From the NCBI GenBank assembly GCA_946902985.2, contig OX336389.2:173982704-174046703 (forward strand): a DNA stretch of 64,000 nt, given 5' to 3'. The stretch's first letter is position 1, and each line of letters opens with the position of its first letter. The notes under the pieces are model-generated. The model had not been told where the DNA came from. It was given only the letters and a program-made list of their open reading frames with translations, and ran no database searches. Below are positions 1-10,743 of the stretch, one piece after another. Source of the DNA: Meconema thalassinum. Taxonomy: Eukaryota > Arthropoda > Insecta > Orthoptera > Tettigoniidae. A program made the position numbers and the translations under genes.

Positions 1-242
1 TAACTGTTTTAAGGGGCCTAAGAAATCTTTTTGCACTAATTACTCCCCGTGACCACAATTTATAAGCAGCACAAGGTGTAACTTTTTTCACAATTCTGCA
101 CCAGAACACGGGTAGGGGCGACGTGATGCAGCCCGCATTGCCAGCCAACAAAAGACTTATTAAAATATTCTTACAGTTACTCAACTACAGACATGAATGG
201 TTCTAGGGCCTTAAAACTTGGTTTTCAAGTTTCTTCTGTTAT
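1..242. other. Unassigned sequence with a possible relic of the hairpin module
   Basis: No gene is recognisable. The first 22 bases contain GTTTTAAGGGGCCTAA, matching one side of the hairpin module seen at 24603-24645 and 36790-36832. The rest of that module is absent here, so this is a fragment at best. Confidence 0.3.
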
Positions 243-731
243 TCTAAATGTAGGGAATGGAGAGGGTTGTCCAAAATATTAAGCAGGATTTCAAAGCATA
301 CGTATGTAAAATTTGGTGCAATTAGATGAAATGGTGTAGATTTGTGCTCAAGGGCCTAAATGCAGGGAATGGAGTGGTCTGCCCGAAATTTCAAGCAGAC
401 AGTGTTACTTGTTGGGTTCCAAAGGGTAAGTATGTAAAATTTGGTTTAGATCGGTGAAATGGTGTAGATTTGTGCTCAAGGGCCTAAATGCAGGGAATGG
501 AGTGGTCTCTCCGAAATTTCAAGCAGACAGTGTTACTTGTCAGGTTCCAAAGGACAAGTATGTAAAATCTGGTTCAGATCGGTGAAACGGTGTAGATTTG
601 TGCCAAAGGGCCTAAATGCAGGGAATGGAGTGGTCTGTCCGAAATTTCAAGTAGACCGTATTACTCGTTGGGTTCCAATGGGTAAGTATGTAAAATTTGG
701 TTCAGATCGGTGAAACTGTGTAGATTTGTAT
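243..731. repeat. Tandem repeat, 128-bp unit, about 3.8 copies
   Basis: Three well-matched units begin with GGGCCTAAATGCAGGGAATG at 352, 480 and 608, giving a period of exactly 128 bp. A fourth, more diverged and shorter unit precedes them from 243 and lacks about 18 bp. Units end in GGTGTAGATTTGTG. The array stops at about 731 and is followed by ACAGACAGACAAAC and a GATA/ATTT microsatellite. No coding frame persists across units, so this is a non-coding minisatellite, possibly the expanded body of a non-autonomous transposon. Confidence 0.9.
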
Positions 732-778
732 AAATAACAGACAGACAAACATTGAGGTTTACAGTATGTATACAGGTA

Positions 779-820
779 TATAGATAGATAGATTTATTTA
801 TTTATTTATTTATTTATTTC
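779..820. repeat. GATA/ATTT microsatellite
   Basis: Three GATA units run directly into about seven TTTA units. It sits just 3' of the 128-bp tandem repeat and may be the tail of the same element. Confidence 0.9.
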
Positions 821-822
821 GT

Positions 823-1889
823 GTGCACCGTCTACGAATGGATTTATATTTCATTTAAAGGTAAGTAATGTAATCTTATCTTATTATTATATAATCCAAA
901 AACAAGGTACTGACTCATTAATTACCGCAACGTTGTAACCACATGAGCTATGAAACTGAAATTTTGCATGTTGATTACTCTCAGTTTGTAGGTGCTCACT
1001 AAGAAATGTTCTTAGATTATTCAAGCTTTAAGTGGGTCTGTTTGGCCATTTGGCACTCATGCATGGGTTAATATAGCCAAAATAGAAGTTGTACAAAGAC
1101 TGGACATAGCACATTTTACGCCTCTCGGCTCGGCACGTGGAAGAATACTTGGAAAGCCTAAGAGAGACCCCGAAACCACATTTTAAGGCCCGAAAACCAG
1201 CCCATTTCGAGACAGCATTTCCAAATTACTATCTTCGCTCTGGAAACAGATTAACAAATGGCCAAACGAAACCATGGCAATAGTAGATCAACTTTACATT
1301 TCTCTCTGTAAAAGGGCGAGAAGCGTCGGCTGACAACATCCTATTATTCTGCCGCTTCCCTCTTCAGCTTGGCTGGTTGTTCCAGCGAACCAACTGATTA
1401 CCAACTACAGCTGTGGGTTTTCTGTTCGCCTAGTCTCGGACGAATCCAGATCGGCTCATTGATTCATTCTTTTGCTACGTTATTCTTCTTTCTCTCGGCT
1501 TGGATAAGTTCAATTCGTGTTTTGCGCTTGTTAGTGGTCGTCTTTCAAGATGGTTAGTGGTTAGGCCAATGTATTCTAGTGCAGTAAATTAGCAAGTGCC
1601 AACATAATAAATTGTGTTGTTTAAGCATATTTTGTAAGTTCTAGGTTTAAAGTGGATTTTCTAGATGATATACAACATTGAACAACTATTAGGCCTAACT
1701 ACCCACCGTAGTTAGATACAGTGTCAACTCAACACCCGACACAGGATCCTTGTTATACACCAATCAATGTAGGCTAAAAAACATGACCCGATAGCTGAGA
1801 GCCCCCTTGATCATCAAATCCAAGAGTTGTCTCAGAAATGTGTTATTGTCAGCACACTGTTGGACACCGCGGACTACTACTCAACCTCT
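823..1889. other. Intergenic, nothing identified
   Basis: Mixed-composition sequence with no transposon termini, tRNA boxes or recognisable protein similarity in any frame. A 62-codon frame at 1369-1557 shows no family resemblance and no splice context. Confidence 0.5.
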
Positions 1890-2130
1890 TCATTAACAAT
1901 GGCGTTGTTGCGTAGTGGCTAGCATTCCCGGCTCTGGCAAGAAATTTAATTCTGGTCTGAGGGCTGGAACTTGGTACACTCAGACTCGTGAAACAAAACT
2001 TAAAAGAGGCCGGTTCAATTCCTACCTCAGCCATCCTGGAAGTGATTTTCCGTGGTTCCCCATCCAGGCAAATGCCAAATTCCACACACACCCAAGTAAA
2101 CGGAGATACATGACAACTCATTAACAATGG
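1890..2130 (+). mobile_element. tRNA-derived SINE with 13-bp target duplication
   Basis: The element body is 1903-2117. TCATTAACAATGG flanks it on both sides (1890-1902 and 2118-2130). A pol III B-box-like GGTTCAATTCC lies at 2012-2022. The part GAGGGCTGGAACTTGGTAC is a diverged match to the body of the SINE at 9028-9350, while the 3' half reads differently, so this may be a related or chimeric SINE. It depends on a LINE for mobility and encodes no protein. Confidence 0.8.
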
Positions 2131-2867
2131 TATACTAACTTCGTTGAAAAGAAGTACGGATTCAAAATAAAAGGGGACTGGATCTGGCGCTAAGACGAAT
2201 GTTTTGGGTTTTATCAGCATTCTGAAACCTGCCAACTTATTGTGTTTATTTTGAATTGCGGAGAGATATGCAAATGAAATCTTGATTATTGAAAATTCTT
2301 TGTTCATAATTTCGGGTGAATATAAAATAACCTACAAATTCTATTTAATCACATTATTAGCAGCATTTCTCATGAATGAATTTATTCATTTTTAATTCAC
2401 AATATTACACACTTCTCGGTCTTCAATGTACAACAGTTTGTTTCAATTTAGTACCACCTCACTTCTCCTTGGGTTTTTGTGGGGTTCTACCCACATGACC
2501 TACATCAGTAGGCCTACAATTTGCGGATCCGACTAGCCTCTCGGCTGATTACCTAACGGACAGACAGAGCTTTCATATTGTAGCGAGAATGGTTTAAACA
2601 TACCTCTTTTGTATTTTGTTGCTTCATTATTAGGAGCTTCCAACATTCTGGTCATCAGTCCCTTGTACTAGTGGGCATACTTGTAACTGGTACCTGGATT
2701 TGGAAGGAGGTAGCCGTGGCCTTCAGTGAGGTACCATCTGCACTCAATATAACCCTCAGACCAAAATTTTCCAAATCCTTGGCATTGCCCTCAAACAAAA
2801 GATTTAATTTTTATCCCTAGACCTCGAATAAGTTACCATACATAAAGAGTTTCGCCAAAGGCTTCTA
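2131..2867. other. Intergenic, nothing identified
   Basis: AT-rich with some GC-richer patches. No transposon ends or coding similarity were recognised between the SINE and the mariner terminus. Confidence 0.5.
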
Positions 2868-3145
2868 CAGGGTATTTCACTAAAGTCCAGGTAGAACATG
2901 GAGCTAAAGGTCAGACAAGCATATTGCAGCACGCTGCTGTGACAGCAAATGTCATAAGAAGAGGAAAGAAGTGCTGTTGGATTGATGAAATTAATGCTTC
3001 GGAGCAGCGTGGGACTTTGCGGTGCTGGGACAGTTGCAACGCACTGTTTGCCGAGTTAAGTTGACTTTGTTATTTCGTTTATAGCCTATTTTAAGTTATA
3101 AGTGTTATAAGTTTAAAACGTGTGTAAGTGTTAGTTGGTTCAATA

Positions 3146-3957
3146 ATGCCTCAATCTGCGTACAGATTAGCACAAATGATTTTCATGTACCTGTATTGAC
3201 AAATTCCTGTAGAGAAGTTAGAAGGCGTTATATAGGTAAATTCCCAGGTGCGACCATTCCAGGTAGAGACACTGTAAGAAGACTAGCGAACAAACTTAGA
3301 AGTACATGTTCGATTCTCGTTGGAGAACGAAGAGTAAAAAAGCGTGTGCTTACTGAGAAGAAATTAGGCGAGGTAGGGGAAAAATTACAACATACTCCTA
3401 CAAAATCGCTCAAAAAACTTTCGCAGCAAACACAAATTTCGATTACCTCCACGTGGCGAGCTACAAAAAAAATGTTTAAATTGAAACCATACAGGATTAC
3501 TGTTGTTCAAGAGTTGCTTCCATGTGATAATGAGAGCAGGGTACATTTTTGTAACTGGGTTTTAAGGGGTGTTGATGATGGAGTACTTGATCCGAAATTA
3601 ATAATATTCTCTGATGAAGCATGGTTGGTCTTCATAAAAGACTGATAATTTCATACATCAAACACCCCTACATAATGTGAAAATGAGAGTTTGGGCAGCA
3701 GTAACTACAGACAGGATAACAGGGCCTATATTTTTTGAAACCACAATCACTGGGAAGAGATATAGGGATGACATTCTCGTACCATTTTTTGAACAATTGA
3801 CGGACACTGATTGCCAATCTGGACTCTGCAACTGCGCATACGGCTAACGAGTCATTAAGTTTAATTGAGGAAATTTTCAACAACAGGGTAATTAGTAACC
3901 CATTGTGGCCCGCAAGATCCCCAGATCTTACGGTTTGAGATTTTTATTTATACTGGC
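3146..3957 (+). pseudogene. Mariner-family transposase, N-terminal and catalytic part, broken
   Basis: Tc1/mariner transposases cut and paste DNA in the nucleus using a DDD/E triad. A likely start ATG at 3146 begins MPQSAYRLAQ. After a frameshift near 3195 the frame continues to 3645 with a helix-turn-helix region, then KPYRITVVQELLPCD and the catalytic-strand motif IIFSDEAW, which holds the first acidic residue. Later pieces include MRVWAAVTTDRITGPIFF and NPLWPARSPDLT before DFYLYW. The second catalytic acid region falls in a damaged stretch near 3820-3845. Several stops and frame changes separate the blocks. It is cut off at about 3957 by foreign hAT sequence, and the C-terminus lies at 4922-5066. 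Confidence 0.85.
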
Positions 3958-4918
3958 AACTGTTGGCCGGGTGGTTAGAGGTGAAATAAGGAATTTGCTG
4001 TGTTGTAAGGAGCAAAATCATGCCAATTGTATCGTCTCGTTGGCATATCTTTGTGATTTCTTAGAAGATTTGAACAGTTTGAACTTAAAGCACCAAGGAA
4101 AAAACTCCAATATTATGCATTCCTGGAAAAAATACAGTTATGGAAATGCCGGCTTCAGTTGAACAACTTCTCATCCTTTCACAGCCTTAATGAAATTTTG
4201 CCGGAAAATGAACGTGATCCTAATAAACTTAGGTGCAAATTCAGTCACATTTGGATTCCCTGGCACAAGAATTCAACTTCTACTTTCCTGATATCTCGTC
4301 GGAAGAATGGTCTTGGATGTAAACAAGAAATTTGTTTGCCATTGACATTGAAGCACTGCCAGCACAGCTTCAAGAAGAAGCCATAGATTTGAAGTGCGAA
4401 TCAAAGCTAAAAGATGATTCTAAAATATTAGGACTGGGTGACTTTTGGGTAAACTGTCTTGCAGTGTATCCTGTAATAGGCAAATTTGCATTGCGTGTCA
4501 TTGTCCCATTTTCAAAGACATATTTGTGCGAGTCCGGATTTTCAACGCTGAGTGTCAGAGAAACAAAGCAGCGCTGTCGGCTTGATGTTGCAAGTGATCT
4601 CCACTGTGCTCTGTCAAATATCAAACCAAACATACCGAATCTTACCAAGAGAAAACAGTGTCAACCCTCTCACTCACATTTGTTGACCAATTTAAGGGTT
4701 TGTTGTAAAAGTGTGTTCTTTGTATTGTGCTAAAATGAAGTTAGTAAGTAATAGATAGGTCTATCCCATTATGTAGTGTTATTAGGTTAGGTCTATATCC
4801 TCCGCGTCAATCAAAAAGGTTATAGAAGCTATGAGTGGTGGGGAGAGGGGGAGGGAGGAGCGATGAACTCCCGTATCTGAAAACGGGGGCGTCAGCTGAC
4901 AAAGGTTGGGAACCACTG
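3958..4918 (+). mobile_element. hAT transposon fragment inserted in the mariner
   Basis: The right end is GGTTGGGAACCACTG at 4904-4918, the reverse complement of the CAGTGGTTCCCAACC terminus typical of Charlie/ZBED-type hAT elements. The left terminus is missing: mariner coding sequence runs straight into the hAT interior. Mariner frame resumes at 4922 (DELKQNI), which fixes the right junction to within a few bases. About a dozen mariner residues are lost across the insertion, so a deletion accompanied or followed it. No clean 8-bp duplication can be shown because the left end is gone. Confidence 0.8.
3990..4733 (+). pseudogene. hAT transposase C-terminal half (ZBED5/SCAN-domain type)
   Basis: Three frames together give a typical hAT C-terminal region: SLAYLCDFLEDLNSLNLK and QGKNSNI near 4040-4115, then LQLNNFSSFHSLNEIL near 4154-4200, and finally the dimerisation region in the 4332-4733 frame with PFSKTYLCESGFSTLS, TKQRCRLDVASDLHCALS and CQPSHSH. 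The family resemblance is to the transposases often annotated as ZBED5 or SCAN-domain-containing protein 3. The N-terminal zinc finger and first catalytic block are absent. Frameshifts near 4150 and 4330 make it non-functional. Confidence 0.8.
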
Positions 4919-4921
4919 CTC

Positions 4922-5066
4922 TAGATGAACTCAAACAGAATATCATGAGAGAAATTGAGGCTATCTCGGTAGATGAACTGAAGCGTGTAAATGAAAATTT
5001 CCTTAAGACGATGCCAGAAATGTGTAGATGCACGTGGAGGACATTTTCAACATCTTCTGTGACAAG
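4922..5066 (+). pseudogene. Mariner transposase C-terminal end, displaced by the hAT insertion
   Basis: One open frame reads DELKQNIMREIEAISVDEL, then KRVNENFLKTMPEMCRC and a stop at 5066. This is the standard end of a mariner transposase (DELKxNI, later VNxNFLxRxxxC). It belongs to the same protein as 3146-3957, since that copy lacks precisely this segment and the order and strand agree. Confidence 0.8.
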
Positions 5067-5371
5067 GTGAGTAATTATTTAACTTTGATTATGTGTCACT
5101 TTGTGTACTCATTATTTACATGCGATTCGTACGGGTGCTCTCTCGACCCCAAGCTCAGAGAGCTGCCATGTGCTCATCTGACCTTCTACGCGCCGCTTTG
5201 AGTGGAAGACCCTGTAGTAACATCTGTCTATTATCCCCATTGAAAGATACTGATTGAGGTCATTGTTATTGTGAGAAGCGGAACATAGAAGTCCCCTGCC
5301 CCAATCAAATAATAATTCAATATTTCAATCTGTCAGATCTTAAGAGTACTATGATGATGATTTCACATGTA

Positions 5372-5550
5372 TTTGTTGTTGTTTGAGTCTTCAGTCTTGT
5401 GACTGGTTTGATGCAGCACTCCATGCCTCCCTGTCCTGAGCTAACAATTTCATCTCTAAATAGCTACCACATCTTACATACGAGGCAATCTGTTTAACAT
5501 ATTCTAACCTTGGTCTATCCCCACAGTTCTTGTCCTTGACCCTTCCTGTA
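5372..5550 (-). mobile_element. RTE-A LINE, 3' fragment
   Basis: On the minus strand this is the last ~180 bp of the same LINE found at 6674-10057 and 36108-40460. It includes the ORF end (GRPRLEYV, IASYVRCGSYLEM, LAQDREAW), the short 3' UTR and the terminal GTTGTTGTTTGAGTCTTC (as read on the plus strand). It is 5'-truncated, the usual outcome of incomplete target-primed reverse transcription. Confidence 0.9.
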
Positions 5551-6668
5551 TTTATATTTCTGTTAATATTTACGATTAAAACGTTGAAGGGAACCATCTC
5601 AATTTGACTAAACTTTGAGGGAGGAAAGGGGGGGTTAATGACTACAATGTACATCACAATACAAATATAATACATAGTTTTTTCCCTTAAGCACGAGTAA
5701 AGAAAACACGAAAGAAGTAAAAAGTGTAAATTTTCGTATAACACTTGTCCACAAGCAATGCGGATGTAGCAATTTATGAACAGCAGGGGAAATTGAGGCT
5801 CTGTAGCTTCACCGTTATTGAATGTGTTACGAGGTTATTTCCCATTCTGTCGACTCCCTCAATGTACCATTACTAATATCTTCTGGGTTTAATGAAGTCA
5901 TGATGTGCGGCAAGGATGGGAGGAACCTTAGTATTTGGTAAAATAATCACTTATTAGTGCTATGATAACACTTGGAAATATAGGTGTACTAAAAGCCAGA
6001 GCTATTGTTGATTATCAGCTGGTCAGTGGGATGAACGAGTCTACTGTATCCGAACTCGCACCAAGTCGAGCCGAAGACGGAAGCAGCAAAATAATAGGAT
6101 GTTGTCTTCAGACGCTTGTAATAGGGCGTGCCACTCCAGTTATTACATAAAATACGACACTCAGCTCAATGTGATATACATGTCAACACCTACAGGATAT
6201 TTCTAAAGGCAATGATTGGTCAATGATATCTCACAGACAATAAATTCCGACTGTGGATCAGCTGGCCCTCCATCATGTTGCAATTCTGTAAAGACTCCTT
6301 TACCCACGAAATATTCCTCTTCGTTCAGCGTATGGAGATAGTGTTGTCGAGATATGACATTCAATCCACAGTCAATATTTAAAGCTACAATAACTCATCC
6401 AGATATACAAAAATATTGATGGAGATGAGATCATTAAGGGGTACTGGCATCACGGACACTGTCATCATGGGCACCCGCAGGGAGGGCAAAGAGGTGCCGT
6501 GGCCCTCCCTGGAATCCCAAGAATATTTTGATTGTTCATTGTCACACCAGTTTATTTTATAAATTGAAGTTACAGATAGTAAATTGATTTAGATGTAGGG
6601 ATAATTTCACAGTCTTATTTAACTTAGTAATTTGGGATTACAGTATTTTAAAATATCTCCAGTTATTT
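5551..6668. other. Intergenic; one arm of a short inverted repeat near 6469
   Basis: No gene recognised. GGGCACCCGCAGG at 6469-6481 has its reverse complement at 10426-10438, on the other side of RTE-A copy 1. The rest is AT-rich without recognisable structure. Confidence 0.4.
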
Positions 6669-6738
6669 AGAAAGTACCGGGAAACTACAGCCGTAATTCC
6701 CTTCCCGAGGATATGCACCTCTCTATGCATACTTACAT

Positions 6739-9700
6739 GTGATGATGGCCTCCTCCCTTGTAAAATTCCAATCCGGAGGTAAACTAGTCCCCCGTTTGGA
6801 TCTCCGGGTGGGGACTACTCGAGAGGGGGTTAACATCACAGGAGTGACAAGGAGGAAATCTCACATTCTCCGGATCGGAGCATGGAATGTTAGAAGTCTG
6901 CTGGGAAATGGAAGGTTAGAAAACTTAGAAAGGGAAATGGATATGTTGAGGTTGGATTTGGTTGGGATTAGTGAAATGCGCTGGCAGGAAGAACAGGACT
7001 TTTGGTCAGGAGACTATAGGGTCATTAGCACTAAATCAAACAATGGCTAAGCAGGGGTTGGTCTCATATTGAGTAGGAAACTTGGACAACAGGTGGAATA
7101 TTTTGAGCAATATAGTGAACGGATTATTGTAGCAAAAATCAATACAAAACCTACGTGCACCACAGTGGTACAAGTCTATATGCCTACCAGTCAAGCTGAT
7201 GATGAAGATGTTGAAAAGGTCTACGAAAAATAGATGAAATTCTGAGGTATATCAAGGGTGATGAAAATGTTATAGTAATGGGAGATTGGAATGCTGTGGT
7301 AGGAAAAGGAAGAGAAGGGAAGATAGTAGGAGATTTCGGATTAGGTGAAAAGAATGATCGAGGAAGCAGGCTGATGGAATTCTGCACCGAGCATGAGTTG
7401 GTCATAACTAACATCTTATTCAATAACCACAATAAAAGAATATACACATGGATGAGACCAGGATATACAGGGCGTTACCAAATAGACTTCATTATGGTCA
7501 AGCAGAGGTTTCGAAACCAGATTTTGTATTGTAAAACATATCCCGGTGCTGACAAACTCTGACCGCAATCTGGTTGTTATGAAATGCAGATTAAAGTTGA
7601 AGAAACTGAAGAAAAGTCAAAAGCCAAAAAGGTGGGCAATAGACAGACTGAAAGAGAAGGAAGGATGTGAACGAAAGATTCAAGGAGAGTATAAAGGAAG
7701 GACTAATGAAAAACCCTAAACAAACTTCAATTGCAGATGAATAGGCACTTTTGAAGAACGAAATAACAAAATCCGCAGACGAAAACATTGGTAGGAAAGA
7801 AAGAATAGGTAGAAAACCGTGGATCACTCAGGATATACTAGAATTGATGGACGAAAGGTGGAAACACAAGAATGTAAGAGATGAAAAGGGGAAAGCAGAA
7901 TACAGATGTCTGAGAAATGAGGTTAACAAGAAGTGCAAGGATGCGAAAGAAGAATGGTTGAAAGAGAAATGTGCAGGCATAGAAAATTGTCTGAAATTAG
8001 GAAAAGTAGACACAGCTTATCGAAGGTTTAAGAATACTTTTGGGGAAAAGAAGACTAAGTGCTGCAATATTAAGGACACAGATGGAAAGCCTCTAACAGA
8101 TAGGGAAGAAAAGGTTGAGAGATGGAAAGCTTACATAGAGTGTTTGTATAAGGGAACGGAGATTGAGAATCATGTAATGGAAAGTGAGGAGGAAATTGAT
8201 GAGGAGGCAAAAGGAGATTTAATATTGAGATCAGAATTTGACAGAGCATTGGAAGACTTAAGCAGGATTAAAGCACCAGGCATAGATGATATAACGATTG
8301 AGTTGCTACGCTGCATAGGAGATGAAGGTCTGATCAGGTTATATCACTTGGTGTGTAGGATTTATGAGACAGGTGAGGTACCCTCTGATTCAAAAAGAAT
8401 GTTATCATTCCTATACCGAAGAAAGTCGGAGCTGACAGATGTGAAGATTACCGTCCAATCAGATTAATTACTCATGCTTCAAAGATCCTGTCTAGAATAA
8501 TTTACAAGATGATTGAAAGACAGATAGAAACGGAGTTGGGTGAAGACCAGTTTGGTTTTAGGAGAAATGTAGGAACAAGGGAAGCTGTACTAAGTCTCAG
8601 GCTGATTTTGGAAGGTAGAATAACGGAAGATAAGAGAACGTTCATGGCATTTGTAGACTTAGAAAAGGCTTTTGATAACGTTGATTGGACTAAATTGTTT
8701 GACATTTTGAAAGCGATTGGAAAATAGTACAGGGATAGGAGGGTGATCTACAATCTATACAGAAACCAGACAGCAGTCATTCGAACTGAAGGACATGAGA
8801 GAGAAGCTGGTATTCAGAAAGGTGTAAGGCAAGGCTGCAACTTATCACCCATACTTTTCAATCTTTACATTGAGCAAGCAATGAAGGAAATTGGAGAAAA
8901 GTTTAAAGTGGGAGTAAAGATTCAAGGAGAAATAATTTCAACTCTGAGATTTGCCGATGACATAGTTATCTTGGCCAACACGTCTGAGGATTTGAAGGAG
9001 TTTTTGAATGGTATGGACTCCGTCTTAGCCGGCCCCGTGGTGTTGGGGTAGCGCGCCTGCCTCTCACCCAGAGGCCCCGGGTTCGATCCCCGGCTCCGTC
9101 AGGGATTTTAAAACTGACGTGAGGGTTGGAACGGGGTTCACTCAGCCTCGTGAGGACAATTGAGTAGCTGCCTGACAGTGAGACAGTGCCCCGATCACGA
9201 AAACCAAGATTAACGGCCGAGGGGACCCGACGCGCTGATCACGCGTCACCCCAATATCTGCAGGCCGAATGGCTGGGTAGCGGTCGCTTGGTCGGCCTTA
9301 GCCCGTCATGGGCTGGATAGTGCCAGGGGTTGACTTGGGTTGTTGACTTGATGGACTCCGTCTTAAGGAAACAATTCATGATGAAAATTAATAAATGTAA
9401 AACAAAAATACTGGAATGCAGCCGAAATAAATCAGAAACCTTTATGGACATCAAATTGGCAGGTGAAAAACTAAAGGAAGTAGGAGACTTCTGTTACTTA
9501 GGAAGCAAAATAACCAGTGATGGACGAAGCAAAGAGGATATAAAAAGTTGGTTAGCTCAGGGAAGAAAAGCATTTCTACAGAAAAAGAATCTGTTGACAT
9601 CGAATATAGATTTAGGTATTAGGAAGTCATTTTTGAAGGCCTTTGTCTGGAGCGTGGCACTCTATGGAAGTGAAACTTGGACTATTGGTGCAGCAGAAAA

Positions 9701-10041
9701 GAGGAGAATTGAAGCATTTGAAAAGATGGTGTTACAGGAGAATGATGAAGATCAAATGGGTAGATAGGGTTACAAACTAAGAGGTATTAAGACTAGTGGG
9801 AGAGGAGAGATGTTTCTGGCGACTGCTAATGAAGAGAAGAGATAGGTTGGTAGGACACATACGAAGACAACCAGGAATAGCAAGCTTAGTTATGGAAGAA
9901 AGGGTCGAGGGCAAGAACTGTAGGGGTAGACCAAGGTTAGATTGCCTCAGATGTAGGGTGTGGTAGCTATGTAGAGATGAAACGATTAGCTCAGGACAGG
10001 GAGGCATGGAGCTCTGCATCAAACCAGTCAAAAGACTGAAG
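6739..10041 (+). pseudogene. RTE-A endonuclease/reverse transcriptase, multiply broken
   Basis: The protein nicks target DNA with an APE-type endonuclease and copies its own RNA there. Endonuclease pieces are RIGAWNVRSLLG, DLVGISEMRW, VVQVYMPTSQADD and MGDWNAVVGK (6739-7562). RT pieces are IKAPGIDDITIELL, motif A AFVDLEKAFDNVDW, motif B GVRQGCNLSPILFN and catalytic FADDIVIL at 8949-8972. The C-terminus has ALYGSETWTI, then GHIRRQPG. A stop at 7048-7050 and at least six frameshifts or stops break the frame, and the SINE interrupts it after FLNGMDSV. Long pieces stay readable, so decay looks moderate. Such ORFs are often misannotated as craniofacial development protein 2-like. Confidence 0.9.
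9013..9365 (+). mobile_element. tRNA-derived SINE inserted in RTE-A, 15-bp target duplication
   Basis: The SINE body is 9028-9350. ATGGACTCCGTCTTA is duplicated at 9013-9027 and 9351-9365. RTE-A copy 2 carries the single, uninterrupted equivalent near 39749-39763, so the empty site is visible in the same window. The head is tRNA-like: GTGTTGGGGTAGCGCGCC resembles an A box and GGTTCGATCC at 9080-9089 is a B box. The body contains TGAGGGTTGGAACGGGGTTC, shared in diverged form with the SINE at 1903. Confidence 0.95.
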
Positions 10042-10066
10042 ACTCAAACAACAACACATTTAGAAA

Positions 10067-10739
10067 ATCGGCAAACTGGATTTACATTATCATTTTAACG
10101 AACTGCTTGATTTTTTTTTTTGCCGATACATGGTGTTACAACTACCGTTTACCTGTTTTTAAGAAATTAACATGACTATGATTTACAACGAATAGAGAAC
10201 TTCTATGGACAAAGAATCTCAACTAAAAAAGAACTATTCCTGCCATTCATGCCATAAAAATAATGTACCCAATGGTTTCAGAGCAGCCAAATAATAAATA
10301 CTATGAAACAAGTAAGAAATGAAACAAAAATTGTGGGGGAGGGGGGTGGGTGTACATCTCATCATCACCTAGTGACAGGTAGGTAATAAATGAAAAATAT
10401 TACTTGCCTTCCCCCCGGAAAAAATCCTGCGGGTGCCCGTGTCACTTGAAAGCTAAATTAACTGCTCCTTCTTTGATAATGAAATGTCATTCTTCAAACC
10501 GTAAGCCTGAAATTAGTAACAAACCCAAATAAAATTCTCATAAAAGTTATTTGGAAAATATGTTTCAAAGATTTCCAGCTTCCAGCTCATGTATTACGGT
10601 ACTTAAGAATATTTGTATTCGCCATTGATCATTTAAATGAAATAGGTTTCGTCATTCATGGTACAATATTATTATTAGTATCCTCTATATACAGTTATTA
10701 AAAATCAATATTAAGAACTTTTATATCCAAGAATTCTTT
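10067..10739. other. Intergenic, nothing identified
   Basis: AT-rich with a T-run at about 10110-10121 and a G-run at about 10334-10350. It holds the second arm (10426-10438) of the 13-bp inverted repeat noted at 6469. No coding similarity seen. Confidence 0.5.
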
Positions 10740-10743
10740 TACG

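Larger units (their letters stand above)
2868..5066 (+). mobile_element. Decayed mariner transposon, split by an hAT element
   Basis: The left end is inferred from CAGGGTATTTCACTAAAG directly after a TA at 2866-2867, the usual form of a mariner terminus. The transposase runs left to right, is interrupted at about 3958 by an hAT fragment, and resumes at 4922 with the C-terminal end of the same protein. No matching right terminal repeat was found after 5066, so the right end is approximate. The element is a fossil with frameshifts and stops. Confidence 0.7.
6674..10057 (+). mobile_element. RTE-clade LINE (RTE-A copy 1), near full length, with a nested SINE
   Basis: A 9-bp duplication ATTTAGAAA lies at 6665-6673 and 10058-10066. 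The element ends in ACTCAAACAACAAC, shared with the other copies, so RTE-A has a CAA-type tail instead of poly(A). It begins within a few bases of the homologous start of copy 2 (about 36108), suggesting a near complete 5' end. A 323-bp SINE at 9028-9350 splits the RT region. Without the SINE the element is about 3.05 kb, normal for RTE. Confidence 0.9.

Noticed and set aside
1369..1557. 62-codon frame
   Set aside because: Short, no family resemblance and no conserved context.
9028..9110. Possible tRNA gene (A and B boxes)
   Set aside because: No cloverleaf with acceptor stem could be traced, and it is the head of a 323-bp SINE with target duplication. The same applies to 11297, 1903 and 51968-52030.
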